Origin: Curvibacter sp. AEP1-3
GTDB lineage: Bacteria; Pseudomonadota; Gammaproteobacteria; Burkholderiales; Burkholderiaceae_C
Length of the DNA: 64,000 nucleotides
NCBI RefSeq assembly: GCF_002163715.1
Contig: NZ_CP015698.1
Span: 2,768,201 to 2,832,200, forward strand
Direction of reading: 5' to 3'
Part shown: in pieces, positions 16,663 through 26,868 of the stretch
How the letters are laid out: each line of letters starts with the position of its first letter
Position numbering within the stretch: the first letter of the stretch is position 1
The notes under the pieces: generated by a model
What the model was told of the DNA's origin: nothing
Seen by the model: the letters and a program-made list of their open reading frames with translations, nothing else
Database searches by the model: none
Program-made: the position numbers and the translations under genes

Positions 16663-17082
16663 ATGTCCATCACGATTTATCACAATCCCGCCTGCGGAAC
16701 CTCCCGCAACACCCTGGCCCTGATTCGCAACTCCGGCGAGGAGCCTGAAGTCATTGAGTACCTGCAAACACCGCCCAGCAAGGCCACGCTGCAGTCCCTT
16801 ATTGCCGCCATGGACATCGGCACCCGCGCACTCCTCCGAGAAAAAGGCACACCCTACGAGGAACTGGGCCTGGCCGATCCCAAGTGGACCGATGACCAAC
16901 TGGTGGACTTCATGCTGGCCCATCCCATTCTGATCAACCGCCCAGTGGTGGTCACTTCCTTGGGTACCCGGCTGTGCCGCCCCAGCGAGGCAGTGCTGGA
17001 CCTACTGCCCAAGCCGCAGCAAGGCGCGTTCACCAAGGAAGACGGCGAGAAGGTGATCGACCAGAAGGGCCAACGTGTCTGA
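16663..17082 (+). CDS. arsC: Arsenate reductase, glutaredoxin-coupled (ArsC family)
   Basis: This 139-residue enzyme has the R773-type ArsC signature [12 protein letters not shown] with the catalytic Cys at residue 11, and the arginine-containing INRPVVVT segment that binds oxyanion. It uses glutathione and glutaredoxin to reduce arsenate, a route distinct from the first arsC. The stop overlaps the arsH start by 8 bp. Two mechanistically different reductases in one operon suggests redundancy or use under different redox states. Confidence 0.93.
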   Translation: MSITIYHNPACGTSRNTLALIRNSGEEPEVIEYLQTPPSKATLQSLIAAMDIGTRALLREKGTPYEELGLADPKWTDDQLVDFMLAHPILINRPVVVTSLGTRLCRPSEAVLDLLPKPQQGAFTKEDGEKVIDQKGQRV

Positions 17083-17797
17083 AACCTCTTTGCCCTCCAG
17101 CAACCTGGACGCTGCGTGCTTCCAGATTCCCAGCCAAGCCACTCTGCAGCCCGCCAAGGTATCTACCCACCCGCCACGCATCCTGATGCTCTATGGCTCG
17201 CTGCGGGAACGCTCCTACAGCAAGCTCCTGACACTGGAGGCGGCCCGTCTGCTGGAGACCATGGGCGCGCAGGTCAAAATCTTTGATCCCGAAGGCCTGC
17301 CGCAACCCGACGGCGCCCCGGAAAGCCACCCCAAGGTGCTGGAACTGCGGGAGCTGGCCACCTGGTCCGAAGGCATGGTCTGGAGTTCCCCTGAGCGCCA
17401 CGGCGCCATGTCCGGCATCATGAAAAGCCAGATCGACTGGATTCCCTTGTCGCAGGGCGCGGTGCGCCCAACCCAAGGCAAGACACTGGCCCTGATGCAG
17501 GTCAACGGCGGTTCGCAGTCCTTCAATGCCGTCAACCAGATGCGCATCCTGGGCCGCTGGATGCGCATGATCACAATCCCTAACCAAAGCTCGGTGGCCA
17601 AGGCCTTCGCCGAGTTTGATGAAGCCGGGCGCATGAAACCGTCTGCCTTCTATGACCGCGTGGTGGATGTGATGGAAGAGCTGGTCAAGTTCACGCTGCT
17701 GACGCGCGATGTGTCGCCCTACCTGGTGGACCGGTACAGCGAGCGCAAGGAAACGGCTGCAGAGCTGTCCAAGCGGGTGAACCAGCGGGCCATTTAG
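17075..17797 (+). CDS. arsH: ArsH NADPH-dependent FMN reductase (organoarsenical oxidase)
   Basis: This 240-residue flavoprotein has the flavodoxin-like motif [12 protein letters not shown] (about 41-52) and [20 protein letters not shown], both diagnostic of ArsH. Family members oxidise trivalent methylated arsenicals and reduce quinones or metal ions. The N-terminal 30 residues are a variable extension. The MFS gene follows 8 bp later. Confidence 0.92.
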   Translation: MSETSLPSSNLDAACFQIPSQATLQPAKVSTHPPRILMLYGSLRERSYSKLLTLEAARLLETMGAQVKIFDPEGLPQPDGAPESHPKVLELRELATWSEGMVWSSPERHGAMSGIMKSQIDWIPLSQGAVRPTQGKTLALMQVNGGSQSFNAVNQMRILGRWMRMITIPNQSSVAKAFAEFDEAGRMKPSAFYDRVVDVMEELVKFTLLTRDVSPYLVDRYSERKETAAELSKRVNQRAI

Positions 17798-17805
17798 AAA
17801 ACCTG

Positions 17806-19008
17806 ATGGCACACGCCGGCCGGACTCGCATTGTTCTGACCCTGGGCACGGCCCAGACCTTGGCGTGGGCGTCGACCTACTACCTGCCTGCCATCCTGGC
17901 TGCGCCCATTGCCGCCGAGCTGGGCCTCAGCGTGGCCACGGTGTTTGCGGCCTTCTCGGTTGGGTTGGTCATTTCTGCGTTTTTGGGTACGCATGCCGGT
18001 CGTGCCATTGACCGGTTTGGCGGCCGCCCCGTGCTGGCATCGACCAACTTGGTCTTTGCTGCGGGCCTGATCGGCCTGGGTTTGGCCAGTGGCCCCATCG
18101 GGCTGTTTGCTGCCTGGATCGTGCTGGGTGCCGGCATGGCGGCGGGACTGTATGAGGCTGCGTTTGCGACGCTGGTGCGGCTCTATGGCCACAACGCCCG
18201 CAACATGATCACCGGGATCACCCTGCTTGCGGGGTTCGCCAGCACGGTGGGCTGGCCGTTCTCTGCTGCCATGGAAGCATGGATAGGCTGGAGGGGGACG
18301 TGCTTTGCTTGGGCAGGACTACATCTGTTGTTGGCACTGCCCTTGAATCTGTCATTGCCCAGGCTGGTTGACGAACAGGCGATTGAGTCGGTGACAACGC
18401 CTCAAACAGGCAACTGGACCGCACCCTCTGCACCTGTGCCTCTCAGCAGCGCCATCTTGCTCTCGGTCGTTATTGCCATCACCTGGTTCATCAGCACGGC
18501 CATGGCGGCCCATTTGCCGGCACTGCTTAAAGCCTGTGGTGCCACGGTGGCGGTGGCATTGACTGCTGGGGCGCTGATTGGCCCGGCACAGGTCGCTGGT
18601 CGTCTGCTGGAGTTTGGAGTGCTGCGCCGGGTCCATCCTCTGATCAGCGCCCGGATCGCCGCCTGCCTCCACCCAGTGGGGGCTATCAGCTTGGCCCTGT
18701 TTGGCGCGCCAGCGGCGATCTTCTTTGCGCTGGTGCATGGCGCCGGCAACGGCATCCTAACGATTGCCAAAGGCACACTGCCGCTGGTCCTGTTCGGCCC
18801 CAAGGGCTATGGCGAGCGCCAGGGACTACTTATGGTCCCGGCCAGGCTGGCCCAGGCATTGGCACCTTGGTTGTTTGGTGTCTTCATGGCGCAGTACGGG
18901 ATCAATGCACTCTGGATCTCCGCTGGTATTGGCCTGGTCGCAGCTGTAGCCCTGTTGCGCCTGGCTCCGGTGAAACCCAGTAGTCACGATATGAAGTGGC
19001 CATCATGA
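17806..19008 (+). CDS. MFS transporter of the arsenic operon
   Basis: This 400-residue protein has about 12 membrane helices. The MFS motif A appears between helices 2 and 3 as GRAIDRFGGRPVL (about 65-77). It is the only active transporter in the operon. It overlaps the phytochelatin synthase gene by 4 bp (ATGA). Candidate substrates are As(III), methylated arsenicals, or thiol conjugates made by the next gene. Relation to ArsK or ArsJ cannot be decided here; the GAPDH partner typical of ArsJ is absent. Confidence 0.8.
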   Translation: MAHAGRTRIVLTLGTAQTLAWASTYYLPAILAAPIAAELGLSVATVFAAFSVGLVISAFLGTHAGRAIDRFGGRPVLASTNLVFAAGLIGLGLASGPIGLFAAWIVLGAGMAAGLYEAAFATLVRLYGHNARNMITGITLLAGFASTVGWPFSAAMEAWIGWRGTCFAWAGLHLLLALPLNLSLPRLVDEQAIESVTTPQTGNWTAPSAPVPLSSAILLSVVIAITWFISTAMAAHLPALLKACGATVAVALTAGALIGPAQVAGRLLEFGVLRRVHPLISARIAACLHPVGAISLALFGAPAAIFFALVHGAGNGILTIAKGTLPLVLFGPKGYGERQGLLMVPARLAQALAPWLFGVFMAQYGINALWISAGIGLVAAVALLRLAPVKPSSHDMKWPS

Positions 19009-19709
19009 ACAACTGCGCTGTCGCCACCTGCCGTGCCATAGCGGCGACGGATGGCATCCAACCAGGGCTCTATCGGCGTCCATTGCCCGAAGGACTCATC
19101 GCCTTCTCCTCTCCGGCCGGCCGTTCGCTGTTCCGTGAGGCGTTGTTGGCTGGCGGCATGGAGGGCTACTTTCCCCTGGCCGAGCAGTTCCAGACGCAGG
19201 TCGAGCCGACCTACTGCGGGATCAGTAGCCTGGTCATGGTGCTCAATGCGCTGGAGGTCGATCCCAAGCGGCTCTGGAAAGGCGTGTGGCGCTGGTTCAG
19301 CGAGGACATTGCTGACTGTTGCGACCAGTTGAGCAGCATCCAGGCCGAAGGGATCTCGCTGGAAGGCTTGGCCAGGCTGGCCCATTGCAACGGAGTCACC
19401 GTGCAGGTGACGCATGCGGAGCAAACCTCATTGGTGCAATTCAGGGTACTGGTGCAGGCGGTGTGCAGCGATGAAAACAAGCAGGCCTTGATCGCGTCCT
19501 ACTCTCGGCAGGCACTGGGCCAGACGGGAGAGGGGCATTTTTCACCGATCGGTGGCTATCACGCTGCGAAGGATCTGGTCTTGCTCATGGACGTGGCCAG
19601 GTTCAAATATCCGCCGCACTGGGTCCCGCTGTCGCTGCTGTGGTCCGCAATGGAGAGCCTGGACAACGTGACCGGTAAGACCCGTGGTTACCTGAGAGTT
19701 GTTCGATAG
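19005..19709 (+). CDS. Phytochelatin synthase (peptidase C83 family)
   Basis: This 234-residue enzyme has the full catalytic triad of plant phytochelatin synthase: C71 in VEPTYCGISS, H178 in GEGHFSPIGGYH and D196 in LLMDVARFKYPPHW. The spacing is nearly that of Arabidopsis PCS1 (C56, H162, D180). The block WKGVWRWFSEDIADCC is also plant-like. It matches only the catalytic domain; the Cys-rich C-terminal sensor domain is lacking. It should make (gamma-Glu-Cys)n-Gly or hydrolyse glutathione, providing thiols that bind As(III). ATG 19005 overlaps the MFS stop; ATG 18996 is an alternative. It is the last gene of the ars operon. Confidence 0.9.
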   Translation: MNNCAVATCRAIAATDGIQPGLYRRPLPEGLIAFSSPAGRSLFREALLAGGMEGYFPLAEQFQTQVEPTYCGISSLVMVLNALEVDPKRLWKGVWRWFSEDIADCCDQLSSIQAEGISLEGLARLAHCNGVTVQVTHAEQTSLVQFRVLVQAVCSDENKQALIASYSRQALGQTGEGHFSPIGGYHAAKDLVLLMDVARFKYPPHWVPLSLLWSAMESLDNVTGKTRGYLRVVR

Positions 19710-19854
19710 CAACCTCGCCAATGCATTGCCCGATGAACCATCAACGAGACTGGTAGCCAGTGCTTAACAAGTACTCGATGCGCAACTGCTACCCGCAAGC
19801 CATCTAAAATATTGCTTGCCGAACTGTTGACAGCAGTCTTTTGGCAAAGTGTTC

Positions 19855-19879
19855 AGAGCCCTTCGGGGCTCTTTTTTTT
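19855..19879 (+). terminator. Rho-independent terminator downstream of the ars operon
   Basis: A 7-bp stem AGAGCCC/GGGCTCT with a TTCG tetraloop is followed by a run of Ts (19872-19879). It lies about 145 bp after the phytochelatin synthase stop and closes the ars operon. Confidence 0.9.
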
Positions 19880-20034
19880 GCCCGAGCCGGCCTTTCGCCA
19901 AGCGCAGCGCCTCACCCCCCGGATTGGTTGTCGCATCGCCTTTCTGGGGAACTTTGCATATCGAGTGCTATCCTAGGTCGTAGCCAACCGTTCTGCCTGT
20001 GTCACCTATCCTCACGCCCACCGTCAAATCTTCT

Positions 20035-20048
20035 TGTGTCACGACACA
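20035..20048. promoter_or_regulatory. Candidate operator upstream of the cusCBA operon
   Basis: A perfect 6-bp inverted repeat with a 2-bp centre lies 45 bp before the first gene of the cus operon. It differs from the dyad next to cusR, so the regulator is uncertain. Confidence 0.35.
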
Positions 20049-20092
20049 GGTTGGTGGTTGCCATGGGGCGCTGACATTGCAGGTGACTATCC

Positions 20093-20521
20093 ATGCGTAA
20101 GGGTTTCCTGCGATCCGTGGCGCAACTGCTTATAGGCTGTTTGCTGTTTTCCCAGTTGGCTGTCGCTGCCTATGCCTGCCCCGGTACACCGGCGCAAATG
20201 TCCGTGGCGGGTTCAGGTGAAGCTGATGCAGGCAAGGCATCCATGGACGTTGCCAGCCAATCCATGTCCAACTGCGAGGACATGGCGATGGGTGCCCTCG
20301 ACCCGCAAAACGCCAATCTCTGCGCCGAACATTGCAAGTTTGGGCAGCAAAGCGACCAGGCCTCCACACTGACGGTACCTGCCGCAATCCTTCTGGCGCT
20401 GTACTTTGCTCCGCTGGAGCCTGCTCCCAAGGCCAGTCTGCGCCCCGCAGCGGCTACCCCCAGTGCTTTGGTTGCGACCTCTCCGCCGCACACCATACTG
20501 CACTGCTGTTTCCGAATTTGA
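20093..20521 (+). CDS. Small secreted Cys/Met-containing protein preceding cusCBA
   Basis: This 142-residue protein has a signal peptide (about 1-29, ending AYACP). The mature part has Cys, Met and His (NCEDMAMG, LCAEHCKF) and ends in a conserved-looking HTILHCCFRI. It has one hydrophobic stretch near residue 100. I do not recognise a named family; similar small proteins precede heavy-metal RND operons in Burkholderiales and may bind copper or modulate the pump. The gene is 136 bp before cusC on the same strand. Confidence 0.65.
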   Translation: MRKGFLRSVAQLLIGCLLFSQLAVAAYACPGTPAQMSVAGSGEADAGKASMDVASQSMSNCEDMAMGALDPQNANLCAEHCKFGQQSDQASTLTVPAAILLALYFAPLEPAPKASLRPAAATPSALVATSPPHTILHCCFRI

Positions 20522-20657
20522 TCTTCCTGACGACATTGCGCTGACCGCCTTTGGGTTGTGTCGGCGCATCGGTCGTGCTCACCTGCGCTTGCCAGCCTGA
20601 AGCTGGTCTGCCGCACCGAGCCGACATGAAACCACCGTTTCGTTGTCTGGAGATTCC

Positions 20658-22004
20658 ATGTTTTCTGATCCATTTGGGGGGGCACCATCCCGTGGCCGCC
20701 ATGGCCATTGGGCTTGCCTGTTGGCACTTGGCCTGGCCTTTGTTCATATAGGCAGCTTTGCCCAGCAGGCGTTGTCCATGGACAGGGCTTTGCAACTGGC
20801 CCAAAGCCGTTCGCGCCAGCTCACCGCCCAGGAAGCCGCAGCCACTGCCTCCCGTGACATGGCCCTGGCCGCTGGGCAACTGCCCGACCCCACGCTCAAA
20901 CTCGGCGTTAACAACCTGCCGATCAACGGCGAAGACCGTTTCAGCCTGACGCAGGACTTCATGACCATGCGCTCGGTGGGCGTGATGCAGGAAATCACCC
21001 GGAGCGACAAGCTCCATGCCCGCTCCGATCGTTTCAACCGTGAGGCGGAAGCCGCAGAAGCCAGCCGCGCCGTGGCGCTTGCGAACCTGCGGCGGGACAC
21101 CGCCATGGCATGGCTGGACCGCTATTACCAGGAACGCATGCTGGATCTACTGCGGACCCAACGGACGGAGGCCGGCTTGCAGATCGAGGCCGCCGACGCT
21201 GCTTACCGTGGCGGACGTGGAAGCCAAGCGGATGTGTTCGCCGCCCGTTCCATGGTGGCGCAGATGGACGACCGCATCCGCCAGGCAGAGAAACAGATTG
21301 GGACGGCCAAGATCAAACTGGCGCGCTGGGTAGGCGACGAAGCCAACCAGGTACTGGACACACCTCCCAGCCTGGAGGCCGTGCACCTTGATCTGGCCAG
21401 TCTGGAAGGCCAATTGGCCCACCACCCTCAAATCGCCTTGATGGCCAAGCAGGAAGAGGTAGCGCGCGCCGAAGCGGATATTGCGCAAAGCAACAAACGC
21501 CCCGACTGGACCGTAGAGCTGATGTACAGCCAGCGGGGCCCGGCCTACTCGAACATGGTGTCGATCAATGTCTCCGTTCCCCTTCAATGGGACCCAAAGA
21601 ACCGGCAGGATCGCGAACTCTCTTCCAAGCTGGCCGTTGCTGAGCAGATGCGTGCCCAGCGCGAGGAAGCCACGCGGGAACATGCCGCCGACATCCGTAT
21701 GTGGTGGCAAGAATGGCAAAGCAACCGTGAGCGTCTGGCGCAGTACGACAGTGCCTTGATACCGCTTGCCACTGAACGCACCCAAGCCGCGATAGCTGCT
21801 TACCGGGGCGGCAGCGGCCCGCTCATAGCGGTGCTCGAAGCACGGCGCATGGCCATCGACACCCACATGGATCGTCTGCGCCTGGCGATGGAGACCGCCG
21901 CCCTGTGGGCGCAGCTGGAGTACCTGATTCCTGCGGAGCACCCAACAGCCGTTGAGACGCGCGCGCCCGTATTGCCAACCCCAACGACAGCCACGGAGAA
22001 ATAA
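20658..22004 (+). CDS. cusC: CusC/CzcC-like outer-membrane efflux channel (TolC family)
   Basis: This 448-residue outer-membrane factor starts with a signal sequence (cleavage near SFAQQ) and has long helical repeats (ALQLAQSRSRQL; AEASRAVALANLRRDTAMAW), the TolC hallmark. ATG 20658 follows GGAG at 5 nt. It is the outer exit duct of the tripartite RND pump made with the next two genes and is separated from cusB by 1 bp. Confidence 0.88.
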   Translation: MFSDPFGGAPSRGRHGHWACLLALGLAFVHIGSFAQQALSMDRALQLAQSRSRQLTAQEAAATASRDMALAAGQLPDPTLKLGVNNLPINGEDRFSLTQDFMTMRSVGVMQEITRSDKLHARSDRFNREAEAAEASRAVALANLRRDTAMAWLDRYYQERMLDLLRTQRTEAGLQIEAADAAYRGGRGSQADVFAARSMVAQMDDRIRQAEKQIGTAKIKLARWVGDEANQVLDTPPSLEAVHLDLASLEGQLAHHPQIALMAKQEEVARAEADIAQSNKRPDWTVELMYSQRGPAYSNMVSINVSVPLQWDPKNRQDRELSSKLAVAEQMRAQREEATREHAADIRMWWQEWQSNRERLAQYDSALIPLATERTQAAIAAYRGGSGPLIAVLEARRMAIDTHMDRLRLAMETAALWAQLEYLIPAEHPTAVETRAPVLPTPTTATEK

Positions 22005-22005
22005 C

Positions 22006-23658
22006 ATGACACAACTCAAACCATTGCTGATGGGCCTGGTCGGTGCGGGCGTACTCGCCGCGAGCGGTTACGGTCTGTACGCCATAGGCATGCAGCGCGA
22101 CATGGGTATGGCCACCACCTCCGCCCCGTCGGCCGGGGCCGCCTCCACAGCGAACACCACGCCAGGTGACATCCCCCAAAGCATTGCCGAAGGCGAAGAC
22201 GCCACTCGCCGCCATATCGAACACGGCATCAAAGCCGGCGATGTGGACCCGGTCACCGGGCGCAAGGTGCTGTACTACCACGACCCCATGGTGCCGGGCA
22301 ACAAGTTCGACAAGCCCGCCAAGTCTCCCTTCATGGACATGATGCTGGTGCCGGTCTACGCTGACGGGGACGCTGGCAGCGATGGCAGCAAGGTCACGGT
22401 CAGCCCCCGCATCCAGCAAAACCTGGGGGTGCGGACCGCCGAAGTCACCGAAGGCATGCTGTCGCCGCAGGTCTCTGCGGTGGGCAACATCGCCTTCAAT
22501 GAACGCGACCAGGCCTTTGTGCAGGCCCGTGCCACCGGCTACATCGAGCGCCTGCACGTGCGTGCAACCCTGGATCGCGTCAGCAAAGGGCAGCCTCTAG
22601 CCGAACTCTATGTGCCCGACTGGATTGCTGCACAGGAGGAATTTCTGTCGGTTCGGCGCATGCAAGGCACAGACCTCGCGCCGCTGGTTGACGGTGCCCG
22701 CCAACGCATGCGCCAGGTCGGCATGAGCGATGAGCAGATTCGGCTGGTGGAAAGCAGTGGCAAGACCCAAGCGCGTATCACCCTGACCGCCCCGATCGGT
22801 GGCGTGGTGGTGGAGTTGATGGCCCGCGAAGGCATGACGGTGATGCCGGGAGCCACCCTGTTCCGTATCAATGGCCTGAGCAGCGTGTGGGCCAATGCCG
22901 AAGTGCCCGAAAGCCAGGCCGCTCTGATTCGCCCTGGCACCAAGGTGCAGGCAAGCAGTGCTGCAGCACCCGGCACCAACCTGCGTGGCACGGTGCAGGC
23001 GATAGTGCCCGAAGTGAATGCGGCCACCCGCACGCTCAAGGCCCGCGTGGAGCTGGCCAACCCCGGCAACCTGCTGGTGCCCGGCATGTTCGTCAACATG
23101 CAGTTCATGGACATGCGGGCAGAGAAGTCCCTGCTGATCCCCACGGAAGCCGTGATCCAGACCGGTAAGCGCGTGGTGGTCATGCTGGCCGAGGACAAGG
23201 GAAAGTTCCGCCCGGTCGAGGTGGAAACCGGCATCGAAAGCAACGGCCAGACCGAGATCAAGCGCGGCCTGCAAATGGGCCAGCGCGTGGTAGTGTCGTC
23301 CCAGTTCCTGATCGACTCGGAAGCCAGTCTCAAGGGTGTGGAAGCACGCTTGAACGATGCGCCCAAGCCTAACGCGGCCAACACCGCTCCCCGCCACGAG
23401 GGAGAAGCCAAGATTGAAGCCATAGCCAATGACAGCATCACCTTGTCGCATGGCCCAATCCCGTCCCTCAAATGGGGCGCGATGACCATGGATTTCAAGC
23501 TGCCTGCCAGCGGCCAGCCGCGCAATCTGGAGCCAGGCGACAAAGTGAACTTCGAGTTCTATATGGATGCCGAAGGCTTGCCACAGATCACCCGCATCAG
23601 CGCCATGGCCCTGGAACCCAAAGCAGCCACAGCCAAGCCGGCCGGGAGCAAACCATGA
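22006..23658 (+). CDS. cusB: CusB-like periplasmic adaptor with heavy-metal-binding and CusF-like domains
   Basis: This 550-residue membrane fusion protein has an N-terminal signal/anchor helix and a heavy-metal-binding YHDPMVPG...[11 protein letters not shown] module (about residues 88-122). The barrel-sandwich and hairpin core follows. At the C-terminus (about 465-535) is a fused CusF-like copper-binding domain, with H, W and two M ligands visible in [18 protein letters not shown]. In E. coli CusF is a separate chaperone, so here the metal-delivery domain is built into the adaptor. The ATG follows GGAG at 7 nt. The stop overlaps the cusA start by 3 bp. Confidence 0.9.
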   Translation: MTQLKPLLMGLVGAGVLAASGYGLYAIGMQRDMGMATTSAPSAGAASTANTTPGDIPQSIAEGEDATRRHIEHGIKAGDVDPVTGRKVLYYHDPMVPGNKFDKPAKSPFMDMMLVPVYADGDAGSDGSKVTVSPRIQQNLGVRTAEVTEGMLSPQVSAVGNIAFNERDQAFVQARATGYIERLHVRATLDRVSKGQPLAELYVPDWIAAQEEFLSVRRMQGTDLAPLVDGARQRMRQVGMSDEQIRLVESSGKTQARITLTAPIGGVVVELMAREGMTVMPGATLFRINGLSSVWANAEVPESQAALIRPGTKVQASSAAAPGTNLRGTVQAIVPEVNAATRTLKARVELANPGNLLVPGMFVNMQFMDMRAEKSLLIPTEAVIQTGKRVVVMLAEDKGKFRPVEVETGIESNGQTEIKRGLQMGQRVVVSSQFLIDSEASLKGVEARLNDAPKPNAANTAPRHEGEAKIEAIANDSITLSHGPIPSLKWGAMTMDFKLPASGQPRNLEPGDKVNFEFYMDAEGLPQITRISAMALEPKAATAKPAGSKP

Positions 23659-26600
23659 TTGCCCGCCTGATCCGCTGGTCTATTGGCAACCGCTTTCTGG
23701 TGCTGCTGGCCACGCTGATGGTCAGTGCCTGGGGGGTGTACAGCGTGCTCAAGACCCCGTTGGATGCCTTACCCGACCTATCGGATGTGCAGGTCATCAT
23801 CCGCACCACGTACCCTGGGCAAGCGCCGCGCATTGTCGAGAACCAGATCACCTACCCGTTGACCACCACCATGCTGTCGGTGCCGGGAGCCAAGACGGTG
23901 CGCGGCTACTCGTTCTTTGGCGACTCCTTTGTATACGTGCTGTTTGAGGATGGCACGGACCTGTACTGGGCACGCTCCCGCGTGCTGGAGTACCTGAACC
24001 AGGTGCAATCGCGCCTGCCGCCTGGTGCCAAAGCCACACTGGGGCCGGATGCCACCGGCGTAGGCTGGATCTACCAGTATTCACTGGTGGACCGCAGCGG
24101 CACGCAGGATGCATCCCAATTACGGTCCCTGCAGGACTGGTTCCTCAAGTACGAACTCAAAACCGTGCCCAATGTGGCGGAGGTGGCCTCGGTGGGGGGC
24201 ATGGTGCGCCAGTACCAGATCGTGCTGCAGCCGGACAAGCTGGCTGCCTATGGCATCCCGCACAGCAAGGTGGTTGAGGCCATTCAGAAGGGCAACCAGG
24301 AGGCCGGGGGCTCGGTGCTGGAGCTGGGCGAAGCCGAATACATGGTGCGTGCCAGCGGCTACCTGCAAAGCCTGGACGATTTCCGCAAAGTGCCGCTGAT
24401 GACCACCCAAACTGGCGTCTCGGTACGGCTGGGTGACGTGGCCCGCATCCAGCTCGGGCCAGAGATGCGACGTGGCATTGGCGAACTGGACGGTGAAGGC
24501 GAAGCCGCGGGCGGTGTGATTGTGATGCGCTCCGGCAAGAACGCCTTGGAAACCATTGCAGCCGTCAAGGCCAAGCTCAAGAGCCTGGAATCCAGCCTGC
24601 CCAAGGGGGTGGAGATCGTGCCCGTCTACGACCGTTCCGGCCTGATCGAGCGGGCGGTGGAGAACCTGGGCCACAAGCTATTGGAAGAGTTCGCCGTGGT
24701 GGCAGTGGTGTGCTTCATCTTCCTGTTTCACCTGCGTTCGGCCCTGGTCGCCATTGTTTCGCTGCCGCTGGGCATCCTGGCGGCATTCATCGTCATGCAC
24801 TACCAGGGCGTGAACGCCAACATCATGTCGCTTGGCGGGATTGCCATCGCCATCGGGGCCATGGTGGATGCCGCTGTGGTGATGATCGAAAACGCCCACA
24901 AGCATCTGGAGCACTGGAGCCATGACCACCCGGACCAAAAGCTGGACGGTGAAGCCCGCTGGCGGGTCATTGGAGAGTCGGCAGCCGAGGTAGGCCCCGC
25001 GCTGTTCTTCTCGCTGCTCATCATCACGCTGTCCTTCATTCCGGTGTTTACGTTGGAAGCACAGGAGGGACGTTTGTTCTCGCCACTGGCATTCACCAAG
25101 ACCTACGCCATGGCAGCAGCAGCGGCGCTATCGGTCACGCTGATTCCGGTGTTGATGGGCTACCTGATACGAGGCCGCATCCCGGATGAGAAGGCCAACC
25201 CGCTGAATCGCTTCCTGATTGCGGTCTACCGTCCGCTGCTGAACGCGGTGTTGGACTGGCCCAAGGCCACGCTGGCGATTGCTGCGCTGCTGCTGGGTTT
25301 GAGTCTGTGGCCCTTGCAGCATATCGGGGGGGAGTTCATGCCGCGCCTGGACGAGGGCGATTTGCTCTACATGCCTTCCGCGCTGCCGGGCTTGTCTGCA
25401 GGCAAAGCCAGCGAGCTGCTGCAACAGACAGACCGCCTGATCAAAACCGTGCCCGAGGTGTTGAGCGTCTACGGCAAGGCTGGCCGCGCCGAAACCGCTA
25501 CTGACCCCGCTCCCATGGAGATGTTCGAGACCACCATCCAGTTCAAACCCAAAGACCAATGGCGCCCCGGCATGACACAGGACAAGCTGGTGGACGAGCT
25601 GGACCGCATCGTGAAGGTGCCAGGCCTGGCCAACATCTGGGTGCCACCGATCCGCAACCGCATCGACATGCTGGCCACTGGCATCAAAAGCCCGGTGGGG
25701 GTCAAGGTCGCCGGAACCGACTTGGCCACCATCGACCGCCTGACCGGTGAAATCGAAAAGGCCCTCAAGGACGTCCCCGGTGTCAGCAGCGCCCTGGCCG
25801 AGCGCCTGACCGGCGGGCGCTATGTGGACGTGAACATCAACCGCGATGCCGCCGCCCGCTTTGGCATGAACATCGCGGAAGTGCAGTCCGTCATTACCTC
25901 TGCCGTGGCAGGCGACAACATCGGCGAGACGGTGGAGGGACTGCAGCGCTTCCCCATCAATATGCGCTACCCCCGTGAAATCCGTGATTCGTTGGAGAAG
26001 CTGCGGGCCTTGCCCATCGTTGCGGAAAACGGTGCCAGACTGGTGCTATCGGATGTGGCCGACATCCGTATCACCGACGGTCCACCCATGCTGCGCAGCG
26101 AGAACGCGCGTTTGTCCGGCTGGGTGTATGTGGACATTCGCGGACGGGACTTGCGTTCGGCGGTGCAGGACATGCAAAAGGCAGTGGCCGAGAAGGTGGC
26201 TTTGCCTGCTGGGTACTCGGTGTCCTGGTCGGGGCAGTTTGAGTTCCTGGAACGGGCCACGGCCAAGCTCAAGGTGGTAGTGCCGTTCACGCTGCTCATC
26301 ATCTTTGTGCTGCTGTACCTGACCTTCAAGCGGTTCGATGAAGCTCTGCTCATCATGGGCACGTTGCCCTTCGCGCTGGTGGGCGGCATCTGGCTGCTGT
26401 ACCTGCTGGGCTACAACCTGTCGGTGGCCGGTGCCGTGGGCTTCATTGCGTTGGCTGGGGTATCGGCAGAGTTCGGAGTCATCATGCTGCTGTACCTCAA
26501 GGCGGCCTGGGACGAGCGCATCGAACAAGGCAAGACCAGTGCGGACGATCTGCTGGATGCTATCCGCGAAGGTGCGGTGCTGCGGGTGCGTCCCAAGGCC

Positions 26601-26801
26601 ATGACGGTAGCGGTCATCCTGGCCGGCCTGTTTCCGATCATGTGGGGGACGGGCACCGGCTCCGAGGTTATGCAACGCATTGCCGCGCCCATGGTGGGCG
26701 GGATGATCACGGCGCCGTTGCTGTCGATGTTTGTGGTGCCAGCGGTGTACCTGTTGATGCGCCGCCGCTCCCGAGGAATAGAGAGAGTTGGAAACAAGTA
26801 G
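23655..26801 (+). CDS. cusA: CusA-like heavy-metal RND efflux pump (HME family)
   Basis: This 1048-residue inner-membrane transporter matches CusA in length. Features are the first helix with [10 protein letters not shown], two large periplasmic loops, and the RND helix-4 segment [20 protein letters not shown]. Proton-driven export of Cu(I)/Ag(I) from periplasm or cytoplasm through CusC is the expected job. The ATG overlaps the cusB stop (ATGA). The gene converges with the copper ATPase gene 67 bp away. Confidence 0.92.
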   Translation: MIARLIRWSIGNRFLVLLATLMVSAWGVYSVLKTPLDALPDLSDVQVIIRTTYPGQAPRIVENQITYPLTTTMLSVPGAKTVRGYSFFGDSFVYVLFEDGTDLYWARSRVLEYLNQVQSRLPPGAKATLGPDATGVGWIYQYSLVDRSGTQDASQLRSLQDWFLKYELKTVPNVAEVASVGGMVRQYQIVLQPDKLAAYGIPHSKVVEAIQKGNQEAGGSVLELGEAEYMVRASGYLQSLDDFRKVPLMTTQTGVSVRLGDVARIQLGPEMRRGIGELDGEGEAAGGVIVMRSGKNALETIAAVKAKLKSLESSLPKGVEIVPVYDRSGLIERAVENLGHKLLEEFAVVAVVCFIFLFHLRSALVAIVSLPLGILAAFIVMHYQGVNANIMSLGGIAIAIGAMVDAAVVMIENAHKHLEHWSHDHPDQKLDGEARWRVIGESAAEVGPALFFSLLIITLSFIPVFTLEAQEGRLFSPLAFTKTYAMAAAAALSVTLIPVLMGYLIRGRIPDEKANPLNRFLIAVYRPLLNAVLDWPKATLAIAALLLGLSLWPLQHIGGEFMPRLDEGDLLYMPSALPGLSAGKASELLQQTDRLIKTVPEVLSVYGKAGRAETATDPAPMEMFETTIQFKPKDQWRPGMTQDKLVDELDRIVKVPGLANIWVPPIRNRIDMLATGIKSPVGVKVAGTDLATIDRLTGEIEKALKDVPGVSSALAERLTGGRYVDVNINRDAAARFGMNIAEVQSVITSAVAGDNIGETVEGLQRFPINMRYPREIRDSLEKLRALPIVAENGARLVLSDVADIRITDGPPMLRSENARLSGWVYVDIRGRDLRSAVQDMQKAVAEKVALPAGYSVSWSGQFEFLERATAKLKVVVPFTLLIIFVLLYLTFKRFDEALLIMGTLPFALVGGIWLLYLLGYNLSVAGAVGFIALAGVSAEFGVIMLLYLKAAWDERIEQGKTSADDLLDAIREGAVLRVRPKAMTVAVILAGLFPIMWGTGTGSEVMQRIAAPMVGGMITAPLLSMFVVPAVYLLMRRRSRGIERVGNK

Positions 26802-26868
26802 CCTGTCTCGCTGAGCGCGGCAATCACAGCCACCTAGGTGGAAGTTCAACGCCAAATCAGCGTTTCAG

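Larger units (their letters stand above)
19710..20092. other. Intergenic region between ars and cus operons
   Basis: This 383-bp stretch holds the ars terminator (19855-19879) and, nearer the cus operon, a dyad TGTGTC-AC-GACACA at 20035-20048 that may be an operator. No gene or tRNA is seen. Confidence 0.5.
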
